The position numbers and the translations under genes were made by a program. The notes beneath the pieces are model-generated. The model saw only the letters and a list, made by a program, of their open reading frames with translations. It ran no database searches and was not told the origin of the DNA. From Thalassospira tepidiphila MCCC 1A03514 (lineage in GTDB: Bacteria > Pseudomonadota > Alphaproteobacteria > Rhodospirillales > Thalassospiraceae), in assembly GCF_001662875.1 (NCBI RefSeq), contig NZ_JPVZ01000016.1, positions 1 to 32,626 on the forward strand: a DNA stretch of 32,626 nucleotides. The letters run 5' to 3'. Shown piece by piece: positions 16,301 to 23,911 of this stretch. Within the stretch, counting starts at the first letter, position 1; every line of letters begins with the position of its first letter.

Positions 16301-17295
16301 TGGATCTGTCGCTCAAGGGTGTCGAGGAGTTGCTCAATGAGCTTCTTGATATCTGCAAGCTGGACGCCGGCGCGATGCAACCGACCATTCGTGACTTTGC
16401 CATCAATGATGTGCTGGGCGCACTTGAAACCGAATTCGGCCCGATTGCCGAAAATGCGGGCTTAAGCTTCAAGGTCCATAAGCGCGATCTGTGGGTGCGC
16501 AGTGACAGCCGCTTGCTGCGTCGTATCCTGCAAAACTTCATTTCCAACGCCATGCGCTATACCCGCACCGGCGGGGCGGTGGTCGGCTGTCGCGTGCGCG
16601 GTGACACGCTGAAACTCGAAGTCTGGGATAGCGGTCCGGGCATCCCCGAAGACAAACTGAAAATCATCTTCCGCGAGTTCCATCGTCTCGAAGGCCCGGA
16701 AACCACGGATGTGAAGGGGCTGGGCCTTGGCCTTGCCATTGTGGATCGCCTTGGCAAGTCGCTCGGCCATCCGGTTTCAGTCCGTTCGCGCCCCGGTCGC
16801 GGCACCGTCTTCTCGGTCGAAGTACCACTCGGTGTTGCCGATACAGCCGCCACGCCCAAACCCAAACGCCGCATGGCGGGCGAACTGGGGGGCCTTCGCG
16901 TGCTGTGCCTTGATAACGAACCAGCGATCCTTGATGGCATGCGCGCCATGCTCGAAAACTGGGATTGCGTCGTGGTGACGGCCCAATCTGGCACGGCTGC
17001 CGAAAACCTGCTGACCCAGGAAATTGACGGCAAAAAGCCGTTCTCCCCGGACATCATCCTTGCCGACTACCACCTTGATTCCGGCCAGACCGGCCTTGAT
17101 GTCCTGATCAGACTTCGTGATGTTCACGGCGTTAACGTGCCGGGCGTCATCATCACCGCCGACCGCTCGTCCGAGACCGCAGACCTGATCGCGGCTCAAG
17201 GCTACTCCCTGCTCAACAAACCGCTCCGCCCAGCCAAGCTGCGCGCGCTGATGACACGTGCACTCAATCGGTTGGGGAGTGATGCGGCGGAGTGA
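13327..17295 (+). CDS. Hybrid sensor histidine kinase with SLC5 transporter-like sensor (CrbS/MxtR-like)
   Basis: A 1,322-aa membrane protein. Residues 1 to about 510 are a sodium:solute symporter (SLC5) module with about 13 helices (YCTSWTFFGSVGSAATGGWAF split over the second helix). A linker with LGDLEDLAARFLG (about 560-575) resembles the region after the transporter in CbrA/CrbS kinases. Two PAS domains follow (about 650-765 and 770-895), then a coiled coil. The H-box is ASHDLLQPLNAARLF with His959; the ATP domain has N-box QNFISNAM (Asn1070/1074), WDSGPGIP and GLGLGLAIV. A C-terminal receiver has Asp1247 in ILADYHL and Lys1298 in LNKPLRP. Expected role: sensing or coupling a carboxylate or amino-acid flux to carbon-use genes. 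The only response regulator in the window (22808-23479) is CrbR-like and is the best candidate partner. Confidence 0.93.
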   Translation: MLQGGLIFIVAMTYIGLLFAIAHYGDKYADKWRASRLKPTIYALSMAVYCTSWTFFGSVGSAATGGWAFLPIYIGPILVMIFGFGIMTKIARVCHKQNITSIADFLGSRYGKSQSLAALVALIAVVGVLAYISLQLKAVSMSFDVLIGDLGQQVVRHSEGHFSKDTAFYVTILMAVFAILFGVRYIHASEHHDGLILAVAFESLIKLAALLMVGFFVVYGMFDGFVDINQRALSDPTVRQMFIPDTWLTSNFFIATMLAGFAIFCLPRQFHVTFVENDDSRNLTSARWLFPAYLVAINIFVVPIAIAGLFMFGHNPAVNPDTFVLTLPLLGGQNWLAVFAFIGGLSASTGMVIVSCVAVSTMVCNDLVMPLLLRSERLQKRMSGDVSQVLLKIRRAAIIAILFLAYGFYRFLAENYALADIGMLSFAAMAQFGPAVLAAIYLKNINRTGVRLGLTSGFVLWAYTLLMPAFVQGGLLPSSLLTDGPFGIGILNPQALLGVGIEDHLTHGVVWSLGVNFVLMFVGSAVGVQGVTQRRQAQVFVDVWRKDTKARNDTWPGRVTLGDLEDLAARFLGKHWAQRAFRNYLQSRDGETKRSDLADVDAANFTEHLLSGAVGAASSRVVMALLLPDKAVSRRDAMELLDEASEAIKFNRDLLLNTLENISQGVGVFDQNLRLATWNHRFIDLLGISTSDIQVTLPLSELVHICRDNGNRAVDIDILLGRNAAPQMRRLPHTYERKRADGMVLEVRTNPMPDGGFVATIADITARVRTEEALRDSERNIRIYTDNIPVMIAYADKNQRLRFTNRPYERMFGLRRVEAHGMSVREAVGEERYVHLAPMIDLVLQGYRQSFEIEFPAITRNRNDERATLGVREGRYAEGTYIPHFDETGEVLGYFCIYHDITERKTAEQALKEANEGLEARVTERTHALEVLNSELSDAKEQAETANDTKTRFFAAASHDLLQPLNAARLFTVALGGKQGLADDILDLVGKVDLSLKGVEELLNELLDICKLDAGAMQPTIRDFAINDVLGALETEFGPIAENAGLSFKVHKRDLWVRSDSRLLRRILQNFISNAMRYTRTGGAVVGCRVRGDTLKLEVWDSGPGIPEDKLKIIFREFHRLEGPETTDVKGLGLGLAIVDRLGKSLGHPVSVRSRPGRGTVFSVEVPLGVADTAATPKPKRRMAGELGGLRVLCLDNEPAILDGMRAMLENWDCVVVTAQSGTAAENLLTQEIDGKKPFSPDIILADYHLDSGQTGLDVLIRLRDVHGVNVPGVIITADRSSETADLIAAQGYSLLNKPLRPAKLRALMTRALNRLGSDAAE

Positions 17296-17481
17296 GTTTG
17301 GGAAAAAAGAGGGCGGATTAGATTGGATTTACTTTCTGTCAGCCGAAACGGAGTCCGGAGCGACTATGCATGTTAGATGATGCTGTGCGCAACGGGAAGG
17401 GCTGCACAAACCGGCCGAAAAATGGAATGCCCCTTTTTCGGTTCTCATATGGCTTTGAAAATGTTTTTGGGCGCCTGCGTC

Positions 17482-18234
17482 TTAGAACGCGTATCGCAGG
17501 CCGACAGAGATACCAACACTGACGACATCGTCGATTTGCCATGCGCCGATTTCTTGAAATCCACTCGCAGCTCGATCCCTGCCATCCCCAGTTTCGAAAC
17601 CACCAAGCCAATAAGCATCAAGCGATGAGGTCAGGGTCAAGGACGGAGCAATATTGGCATCCAGGCCTACGCCCAAGCGAAACGCTGGGTAAATTTTTTT
17701 GCCGTCGTGAACGTCAGCTTCAAAAGAGCCAGTGGACGCGTTCGATTCAACAATATTTGTTAGCCGGTTAGAGGTGAAGCCAATACCTGCGCCGATAAAC
17801 GGATCAAATGTCGCGAATGTATCTTCATCGAAACCCTTGGCGTGCAAATAGCCGTTCAGCATTACAACATCGGACGAAGCGTCAGATGTAAATGCGCTGT
17901 GTAATCCACCACCTGGAAACACACCTTTCCAGTCCAATTTATTGTTCAACCGGGTATAGGAAATATCGGCACGCCACAAATCGGAAAATTTATATCCGGC
18001 AACCCCGCCCAGAAGCGATCCGTGATCACCTTCAATGTCATAAAGACTGCCATTATGGTTACCACCGGCGGTCTCGGTATCCCCATCGCCACCTTTGAGC
18101 CAATTCACGCCGCCATTCAGTCCGACATAAAAACCTTCTTCGGCAAAGGCTGAACGCGCGCTTGTCTGCGCCCCAACAAGAACCAAGGCACCTACAACCA
18201 TATGTACTGCCGAGAACCGATACCCAGAAACCAT
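17482..18234 (-). CDS. Outer-membrane beta-barrel protein (porin-like OMP family)
   Basis: About 250 aa. A signal peptide ends near AFA|EE, and then FYVGLNGGVNWLKGG, GYKFSDLWRADISY, FDPFIGAGIGF and a terminal SVGLRYAF with Phe last make an 8-stranded OmpW/OmpA-type barrel (OMP_b-brl). Start choice: AGGGG lies 8 nt before ATG 18234, while a GTG at 18243 overlaps the ribosome site. The flanking sequence and parts of the gene are visibly more AT-rich and use more A/T-ending codons than adjacent genes, which may point to separate ancestry. Function beyond surface structure or small-molecule passage is unknown. Confidence 0.83.
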   Translation of the reverse strand: MVSGYRFSAVHMVVGALVLVGAQTSARSAFAEEGFYVGLNGGVNWLKGGDGDTETAGGNHNGSLYDIEGDHGSLLGGVAGYKFSDLWRADISYTRLNNKLDWKGVFPGGGLHSAFTSDASSDVVMLNGYLHAKGFDEDTFATFDPFIGAGIGFTSNRLTNIVESNASTGSFEADVHDGKKIYPAFRLGVGLDANIAPSLTLTSSLDAYWLGGFETGDGRDRAASGFQEIGAWQIDDVVSVGISVGLRYAF

Positions 18235-18325
18235 CACAATCACCCCTGTAAGTGTGAGTTCTAATGTACCTATAAGTAGATTTGTTTGATCTGTATAGTT
18301 GTATTTGGATTGTGTGGGGGCTTCG

Positions 18326-18940
18326 TCACCTTCCCGCCGTTAGTAATTTCACCCCCATGGCAAGAAACGCCGTCGCAAATCCACGCCCCAGCCATCGCAT
18401 CACTGCGGGTCGCTCGATGATGTGGCTGCGCAATGCGCCAGCAAAGCAGCCATAAATCACAAACACCGCAAATGTCATCGCCATGAAGATCAGGCCGAGC
18501 AGGGCCATTTCGAGCGTTGTATCGGGCGTGTTCGCGCTAACAAATTGCGGCAGGAAGGCGAGGAAGAAGACTGAGAGTTTGGGGTTCAGCAGGTTGAGCA
18601 ATATGCCGTCGCGGATGATTTTAAGAACGCCCGCAGCACTTTCATTGGCGGTGACTTTCATGGCACCCGTGCCGTGCCACATGCCCCAGGCCATATACAG
18701 CAACCACGCGACACCAAGATAGCGCACGATTTCAAAAGCAACTGTGCTGGCATGGAGCAGGGCGGCGAGGCCAAGGATACTGGCCGTCATATGCGGGACG
18801 ATACCCAGCGTGCAGCCAAAGGCCGCCCAGATGCTGGCCTTCATGCCGCGACCCAATCCAAGTGCCAGGGTATAGATCACACCCGTGCCGGGCAGGACAA
18901 CGATGATAAGCGAGGTTATCAGGAAATCGAGGCTGATCAT
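18326..18940 (-). CDS. LysE/RhtB family amino-acid exporter
   Basis: A 204-aa inner-membrane protein with about six helices. It opens FLITSLIIVVLPGTGVIYTLALGLGRG in the family pattern (P-G-x-x-x-x-Y around the first helix end), and has GCTLGIVPHMTASILGLAAL and GILLNLLNPKLSVFFLAFLPQF, the conserved NPK loop of the LysE/RhtB family. Length is normal. The AraC regulator gene ends 89 nt upstream on the same strand, a common pairing in which the regulator controls the exporter. Substrate cannot be told from sequence; homoserine, threonine or related amino acids are typical. Confidence 0.92.
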   Translation of the reverse strand: MISLDFLITSLIIVVLPGTGVIYTLALGLGRGMKASIWAAFGCTLGIVPHMTASILGLAALLHASTVAFEIVRYLGVAWLLYMAWGMWHGTGAMKVTANESAAGVLKIIRDGILLNLLNPKLSVFFLAFLPQFVSANTPDTTLEMALLGLIFMAMTFAVFVIYGCFAGALRSHIIERPAVMRWLGRGFATAFLAMGVKLLTAGR

Positions 18941-19029
18941 TTTGTATCCGTTCGTTGAATGTTGTTGCCCTCAATCTACGGATGGTCAGCAGGGCATTCT
19001 TGAACGGAATTGCAGGATATGAGGATTGC

Positions 19030-19857
19030 TCAGTTTCCGCGAACGGCGCGGGCATAGCGGCCCGGTGTCAGGCCAAAGGCGCGAACAAAGTGGCGGTTCA
19101 GATGGCTTTGATCGGCAAAGCCCGCGGCACTTGCGATATCGGCAAGGGTATCGCCGGATTTGATCATGGCACGCGCCAGATCAATGCGCCGCTGGATCAG
19201 ATAGGCATGCGGGGTGAGGCCGGTCGCACGGGTAAAATCGCGAAGCGTCTGAAACTTGCTTAAGCCCGTTGCGTCGGCAAGGTCATCAAGGCTGTGGCTG
19301 TGTGTCGGGCTGTCATCGAGCAACACCTTGGCGCGCTTGATCCGGGCATGGGCAACAGCCGTTCGGGCGTTTGATTTCGGGGTTGGTTCACCGAAACCGA
19401 TCATGGCGTGATGGAGCATCATCAGCAGCATTTCTTCCCGCCGGAGCCGCGCACTTTGTTCCGATCCATTGGTGATGGCATCAAATAATGCGCCAAAACA
19501 TTGCCGGACGGTCGGGCTGTCCATTACGGGCCGGGTGAATTCATAGTGATCGGTGGCGGTTTCAGAAAGGTCACTTGCCGCATGTGCGATAAGGTGCGGG
19601 TCGAAATAGAGCATGTTCCAGCCGCGCGGAGCATTGCCAATCGGGTGGCCGTCATGCACTTCGCGCGGATTGACCGTGATGATGTTGCCAGCCCCGGCCT
19701 CGACCATCCCGCGCCCGGACGCCGATTTTTGCGCCCCCGCATACATGAAGCCGATGCCAAACGCCTCATGCGTGTGTTTGGCAAAGGAATGGCGTGTTTC
19801 GGCTATGACGGCTTCAACACCCAGACAATCATGGGCAATGATTTCGACCTTGTTCAT
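19030..19857 (-). CDS. AraC family transcriptional regulator next to LysE exporter
   Basis: From the ATG at 19857 the protein is 276 aa. An N-terminal cupin-like sensing domain (about 10-130) includes HSFAKHTHEAFGIGFMYAG and ITVNPREVHDGHP. A C-terminal AraC double helix-turn-helix (about 175-272) includes LDDLADATGLSKFQTLRDF and LADIASAAGFADQSHLNRHF. This organisation matches regulators that control LysE-type exporters. The frame stays open upstream to 20091, but that part overlaps the preceding gene and does not read like protein. No clear ribosome site precedes 19857, so the start is probable rather than certain. Located between the AI-2E family gene (65 nt) and lysE-like gene. Confidence 0.9.
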   Translation of the reverse strand: MNKVEIIAHDCLGVEAVIAETRHSFAKHTHEAFGIGFMYAGAQKSASGRGMVEAGAGNIITVNPREVHDGHPIGNAPRGWNMLYFDPHLIAHAASDLSETATDHYEFTRPVMDSPTVRQCFGALFDAITNGSEQSARLRREEMLLMMLHHAMIGFGEPTPKSNARTAVAHARIKRAKVLLDDSPTHSHSLDDLADATGLSKFQTLRDFTRATGLTPHAYLIQRRIDLARAMIKSGDTLADIASAAGFADQSHLNRHFVRAFGLTPGRYARAVRGN

Positions 19858-19922
19858 CGCACAAAACTGGCAGCGTTTGCAGATTTTGGCAATGGCGTAG
19901 GGTTTGGTGTTGGCTGATAACG

Positions 19923-21095
19923 CTACTTGCTGTTTGCCGGAATGGTGCGGTCGGGCGTGTTGCTGGCTGCATGTGGGCCCAGCAGTTCGCGAAGCCCGCC
20001 CAGACCTTCGACGTGATTGGAAATGACGCTGGCAACGATCAGAAGCGGGACGGCAACCAGAATGCCGACAAAGCCCCAGAGCCAGCCCCACAGTGCAATG
20101 GCAAGCACAATCGCGACCGAATTGATTTTAAGCCGGTTGCCAATAAGCATCGGCGTGATCAATTGCCCTTCAAACACCGTGCAGGCCAGATAAAGTGCCG
20201 GCGCAATCAGGGCCTGTCCGGTGGTCTGCATCGACACAAGCGACACCACGCCAACAATCACCACACCGGTCATCGCACCAAGGATCGGCACATAGTTCAG
20301 CACCGCCGCCGCAATCCCCCAAAGAACAGGGTTGGGCAGGCCGACAATCGCCATCAGGGTCCCGATCACGATGCCAAGCAAGATGTTGATCGCGGTAATG
20401 GTTGCGAGATAGCGCGAAACTTCGCGTTCCACGTCATGGGCGATACGCAATCCCTTGCGCCGGTCGCCAAAGGTTGGGAGCGAGCGGATCAGTTTCTGAT
20501 AAATGCGGTCACCTCCCGACAGGATAAACAGCAACAAAACAAGCATCAGCGCAATGCCCGCCAGAATATCAGGTGCGCCTTGTGCGGCCTGGCTGATCAG
20601 GTTGGGTTCGGCAACCACGACCCTTTGAACGTCTTCATCGCCATTATTCTGATCGGTGGCCTCGGAGACCTGCTTTTGGGCTTCGCGCAGTTTATCAAGC
20701 GGTTCGCTAAGATCGGCAAGGCGCAGACGCAATTGGCGTTCGATATTTGGCGCTTCATCGATCCAGCCCGATACCGGGCCGCTCAGGCCATAAATTCCGG
20801 CAATCACAGTCGCGCTGAGTGTCAGAACAATGGCAAAGGCCGTCACGGCATTGGGGATGTAGAATTTCGCAAAGGTGCGGACAACCGGCGAAAACACAAG
20901 CGACAGTAAAAACGCCAGCACAACCGGCAGCAAAAGACTTTGCGCGACGTAAAGACAGCCCAACGCCAAAACCACAAATGTGCCAATCACTGAAATCGTC
21001 CGCGCCCGGCGGTACACCCGCGCACGCGCATTGGCGGCTTGGCCTGCCTTGGCGTTTGGGGCGTTCGCACTTTCCGTCGCAACGGGGTCGTTCAT
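19923..21095 (-). CDS. AI-2E family (PerM-type) membrane transporter
   Basis: A 390-aa multi-pass protein of the AI-2E transporter/UPF0118 family. Hydrophobic segments are near 35-75 (VIGTFVVLALGCLYVAQSLL, PVVLAFLLSLVFSP), 85-110, 180-205 and several between 250 and 370. The conserved region VGLPNPVLWGIAAAVLNYVPILGA is present, as is the closing FEGQLITPMLIGNRL. An acidic, Gln-rich insert (EAQKQVSEATDQNNGDEDVQ) lies in the extra-membrane loop. GGAG lies 7 nt before the ATG at 21095; the frame upstream of it (to 21206) has no support. Family members export diverse small molecules or protons/sodium; substrate here is unknown. Confidence 0.92.
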   Translation of the reverse strand: MNDPVATESANAPNAKAGQAANARARVYRRARTISVIGTFVVLALGCLYVAQSLLLPVVLAFLLSLVFSPVVRTFAKFYIPNAVTAFAIVLTLSATVIAGIYGLSGPVSGWIDEAPNIERQLRLRLADLSEPLDKLREAQKQVSEATDQNNGDEDVQRVVVAEPNLISQAAQGAPDILAGIALMLVLLLFILSGGDRIYQKLIRSLPTFGDRRKGLRIAHDVEREVSRYLATITAINILLGIVIGTLMAIVGLPNPVLWGIAAAVLNYVPILGAMTGVVIVGVVSLVSMQTTGQALIAPALYLACTVFEGQLITPMLIGNRLKINSVAIVLAIALWGWLWGFVGILVAVPLLIVASVISNHVEGLGGLRELLGPHAASNTPDRTIPANSK

Positions 21096-21197
21096 GCATC
21101 TTCTCCGGCTATGGTCTGCCGGGCAGGGTGCATGCGGCAGGAGCTGATGTGATAACGCCCCGGTTGGTTTGGTTGTTCCAGACGTAGCATGAGCGGA

Positions 21198-21228
21198 TTG
21201 GCGCACCAGCCAAGGGATGATGCGCCAA
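21198..21228 (-). other. Stem-loop downstream of the YdhR-like gene
   Basis: TTGGCGCA (21198-21205) and TGCGCCAA (21221-21228) are perfect 8-bp arms around a 15-nt loop, 24 nt after the stop of the YdhR-like gene. There is no T tract on the minus strand, so this is either a 3' stabilising hairpin or a weak terminator. Confidence 0.4.
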
Positions 21229-21251
21229 AGTTTTCAAGGATGAAAGGAAAC

Positions 21252-22070
21252 TTATGCGTAGAATGGCGATGCCATGTCGATACTGGCTGTCTTTGTCGCA
21301 TCGGCATCAAACACGCGGGTGTAAAACGCCGCATTCAAGGCCTTGGTCTCTGTCGGGAAGTAATCGATGGCAAAGCGTTTGGCATTCTCAATTGTGTCAA
21401 ACGCATAGAAGCCACCGACCGTTCCGGTGTGAAGGCCGCTCAACCAGGTTTTGGAAAGAAGACCCGGTTGTTGTTTCAGGATGGGGTTGAAATCGCGCCA
21501 CGGTCCATTGTCGAACGGCAAAACATGCAGTTGCACCTCGGTATAGACAAATGCGCCCGGGATCTGGTCAAACTTGGCGCCATAATGGGCCGAATTCATA
21601 TCAAGGCTGGCCTCACGGGTGGCAACCGCATCAAACACGCGTGTCGTTTGCGCAACGCCAAAACCTTTGGCCTCTTCCGGAAAGTAACCGGTCACAAATT
21701 TCTGTGCATTCACAACGCTGTCAAAGGCATATATGCCACCGGCCGACAGGTTGCCAACGCCGGAAAGCCAGGTTTTGTTGATAAAGCCGGGTTGAGCCTT
21801 GATCGCATTATTGATGCGCTGCCATGGCACCTGATCAAACGGAGCAGAGATTTGCAGTTCGGTATAGACGAAGGCGTTCTGTGACATTGGTTCACTTTCT
21901 GTTTGGGCGGCAAGGGAATGGCGCAAGATGGATGATGCGACAAGGGTTGTTCCCGCAACGGCAAGGCTTACGGTGGCAGTTTTTAAAAAACTGCGACGAT
22001 CCGGAAAATCCCGTGCCGAGGCAGGTGGGCTTTTCGTCAAATCTGCAAGTAGTTTTGCGTCATCTGTCAT
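21252..22070 (-). CDS. Tat-exported protein with two tandem YdhR-like monooxygenase domains
   Basis: A 272-aa protein. A long N-region carries a twin-arginine motif DRRSFLK (24-30) and a hydrophobic stretch to about residue 54, cleaved near LAA|QT. Two similar repeats follow: FVYTELQI...FDQVPWQ...TWLSGVG...GGIYAFDS...FDAVATREAS (about 66-160) and FVYTEVQL...FDNGPWR...TWLSGLH...GGFYAFDT...FDADATKTAS (about 170-268). Each repeat matches the YdhR (ABM-type ferredoxin-like fold) pattern, which normally forms a cytoplasmic dimer. Here the dimer appears fused and exported. Met62 (MSQNAF) directly precedes repeat 1 and may mark an ancestral start to which a Tat leader was added. Divergent from a TetR gene with shared operators, so probably repressed by it. 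Enzymatic activity is unproven. Confidence 0.82.
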   Translation of the reverse strand: MTDDAKLLADLTKSPPASARDFPDRRSFLKTATVSLAVAGTTLVASSILRHSLAAQTESEPMSQNAFVYTELQISAPFDQVPWQRINNAIKAQPGFINKTWLSGVGNLSAGGIYAFDSVVNAQKFVTGYFPEEAKGFGVAQTTRVFDAVATREASLDMNSAHYGAKFDQIPGAFVYTEVQLHVLPFDNGPWRDFNPILKQQPGLLSKTWLSGLHTGTVGGFYAFDTIENAKRFAIDYFPTETKALNAAFYTRVFDADATKTASIDMASPFYA

Positions 22071-22094
22071 GATGGTTGATCCAAGTGATAAAAT

Positions 22095-22108
22095 ATAACG
22101 ATCGTTAT
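22095..22108. promoter_or_regulatory. TetR-type operator 1 (proximal to the YdhR-like gene)
   Basis: ATAACGATCGTTAT is a perfect 14-bp palindrome 25 bp upstream of the YdhR-like start codon. It is nearly identical to operator 2, centred 56 bp away. Confidence 0.75.
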
Positions 22109-22150
22109 TTAAATAGGTGATCGACAATTGCAGCGTTGTCAATTAAAAAT

Positions 22151-22164
22151 ATAACGATCGATAT
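22151..22164. promoter_or_regulatory. TetR-type operator 2 (proximal to tetR)
   Basis: ATAACGATCGATAT matches operator 1 at 13 of 14 positions and lies 14 bp before the tetR start, overlapping its leader. This suggests autoregulation. Confidence 0.72.
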
Positions 22165-22178
22165 ATTTTGAGGGTGAG

Positions 22179-22763
22179 ATGGTTAAAAACCAGACGCGCA
22201 AGGAAGAAACCCGTCGCAACATTCTCGACGCTGCAAGTCGCGCCTTTCGGGAGTTTGGCTTTTCCGGGGTCGGGGTCGATGGTATTGCCAAATCGGCCAA
22301 TGCCACTTCGGGTGCGTTTTATGCCCATTTCGGCTCAAAGGATGGTGCATTTCGCGCCGCCCTTGAACTTGGCCTAGACGAAGTGATTGACGGCGTGCCA
22401 CGCTTCCAGCGTGAGTTCGGCGATGGCTGGACCGACGCGTTTATTGACTATTACCTTGGCCACCCACATCGCGAAGATCTTGCATGCGGTTGCGCAATGA
22501 CCAGTCTGTCGCCGGAAATGACCCGTGCAGACGGTGAAACCCGCGCACTCTATGATCGCAAGATGCAGACGATTGCCGGGCTGGTGGCAAAGGGATTGCC
22601 GCAGTTTCCCGATGATCAGCGTTTGGCAAAGGCGTGGTCGTTTTTGGGAATATTGATCGGTGGGCTGACAATTGTGCGTGGCCTGCAAGATAAAGCTGCC
22701 ATTGACGCTGTGGCAAGTTCGATCAAATCCACAGCGTCAAGTATCCTGAAACCTGTGGGATAA
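22179..22763 (+). CDS. TetR family transcriptional repressor
   Basis: A 194-aa one-component repressor. The N-terminal DNA-binding domain has TRRNILDAASRAFREFGF, then GVDGIAKSANATSGAFYAHF with the helix-turn-helix, then GSKDGAF. A helical ligand domain follows, including the conserved LACGCAMTSLSPEM segment common in AcrR-like proteins that respond to reactive or lipophilic compounds. Cys residues in LACGCAM could take part in sensing (inference). GAGGG precedes the ATG at 22179. Divergent from the YdhR-like gene over a 108-bp AT-rich region with two matching operators, so it probably represses both genes. Confidence 0.93.
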   Translation: MVKNQTRKEETRRNILDAASRAFREFGFSGVGVDGIAKSANATSGAFYAHFGSKDGAFRAALELGLDEVIDGVPRFQREFGDGWTDAFIDYYLGHPHREDLACGCAMTSLSPEMTRADGETRALYDRKMQTIAGLVAKGLPQFPDDQRLAKAWSFLGILIGGLTIVRGLQDKAAIDAVASSIKSTASSILKPVG

Positions 22764-22807
22764 AGACCTGTTTTCGCTTGAAAGGGAATGTGCGGGGAAG
22801 GCGTCAC

Positions 22808-23479
22808 CTACGCCTCGATCGCCGGTTCCTGCAACTGCAATTCGCGGGCAATGATAACGGCCTGTGTGCGGCTATGGACCGAAAGCTTGCGCAGGATGGC
22901 CGATACATGGGCCTTGACGGTCGCCTCGGTGACATCAAGCTCATAGGCGATTTGCTTATTGAGCTTGCCTTCGGTCAGCATGTTGAGAACACGCAATTGT
23001 TGCGGGGTAAGCTGGCCGATCTTTTCGGCCAATCCGGTGGCCTCGTCATCGGCCGGGCCGTTTTCCATGGCCTCGCGCGCCCAGTCGGGCATCCACATGC
23101 CACCATCCAGAACGGTCTTGACCGCAAGGCCGATTTGATCGACCGGGGCTGATTTCGGGACAAAGGCCGATGCGCCATATTCGATGGAACGGCGCACAAC
23201 AGGCAGTTCCTGACTGGCCGATACGATGGAAACCGGAATGTCGGGATAGGATGCACGCAGGGTAAACAGGCCGGTAAAGCCATTCATGCCGGGCATATGA
23301 AGATCAAGCAGGACAAGATCGATATCACCCTTGTGGGCTTCGATCTGATCAATGGCTTCATACAGGCTGCCGGCTTCAAGGACCGATACGTTTTCCAGTT
23401 CCGAGCTTAACGCCTGTTTGAGGGCTCCGCGCACTAGCGGATGGTCATCGGCGATCAGAACCTGGAACGTTTCGGACAT
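22808..23479 (-). CDS. LuxR/NarL-type response regulator (CrbR/ErdR-like)
   Basis: A 223-aa two-component regulator. The receiver (about 5-125) has the acidic pair Asp11/Asp12, phosphoacceptor Asp59 in VLLDLHMPG, SIVSAS and the Lys of FVPKSAP. A LuxR-type DNA-binding domain (about 150-215) reads LTPQQLRVLNMLTEGKLNKQ then AYELDVTEATVKAHVSAILR. The features IEYGASAFVPKS and NKQIAYELDVTEATVKAH resemble the ErdR/CrbR regulators that act with SLC5-type kinases in acetate/alcohol metabolism (established for Pseudomonas and Vibrio). No kinase gene is adjacent; the SLC5 hybrid kinase at 13327-17295 is the obvious candidate partner. AGGGG precedes the ATG. Confidence 0.92.
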   Translation of the reverse strand: MSETFQVLIADDHPLVRGALKQALSSELENVSVLEAGSLYEAIDQIEAHKGDIDLVLLDLHMPGMNGFTGLFTLRASYPDIPVSIVSASQELPVVRRSIEYGASAFVPKSAPVDQIGLAVKTVLDGGMWMPDWAREAMENGPADDEATGLAEKIGQLTPQQLRVLNMLTEGKLNKQIAYELDVTEATVKAHVSAILRKLSVHSRTQAVIIARELQLQEPAIEA

Positions 23480-23911
23480 TGGTGATTTTTCCCCTGAAAG
23501 TTATCATTCCCCGACAGGTCGCAATTATTCTATCCCGTTCAAGCGGAACTCACAAATTATTAGGTGAGAAAAGGATGGGATATTTTTGATTTTGGTAGGG
23601 TGCGACCCGGTGGACGCCGATCTGCGTGAGAAGGTGTTTTGTCTGGAAAACCGGCAGAAAGGTTGAGGGAAACCAAAGATCACTCTCGCCCCACGAAATG
23701 TGAAACTTTGGCCCCCCTCGCGCCACCGTTTGAGAGTATGCCCATTAAAATCGGCGCCGTAAACTCCGCATTTGAGGAAAAATGAAATTTATCCTATCAG
23801 TGTTATCGCTGACCGAAATTCAGTTCTGAAACACCACACTGCATTGCGAAATTGGCGATTTTATACAATCCGTTCCAAAACCGCGCAGCCCAAGGAAAAA
23901 AGGACCCTTAA
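23480..23911. other. 432-bp intergenic region between response regulator and pepN
   Basis: Divergent promoter region. It contains an inverted repeat CCAAAG (23673-23678) / CTTTGG (23706-23711) and a 15-codon open frame (23782-23829) preceded by GAGGA. I see no convincing longer gene, tRNA or consensus promoter. Confidence 0.5.
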
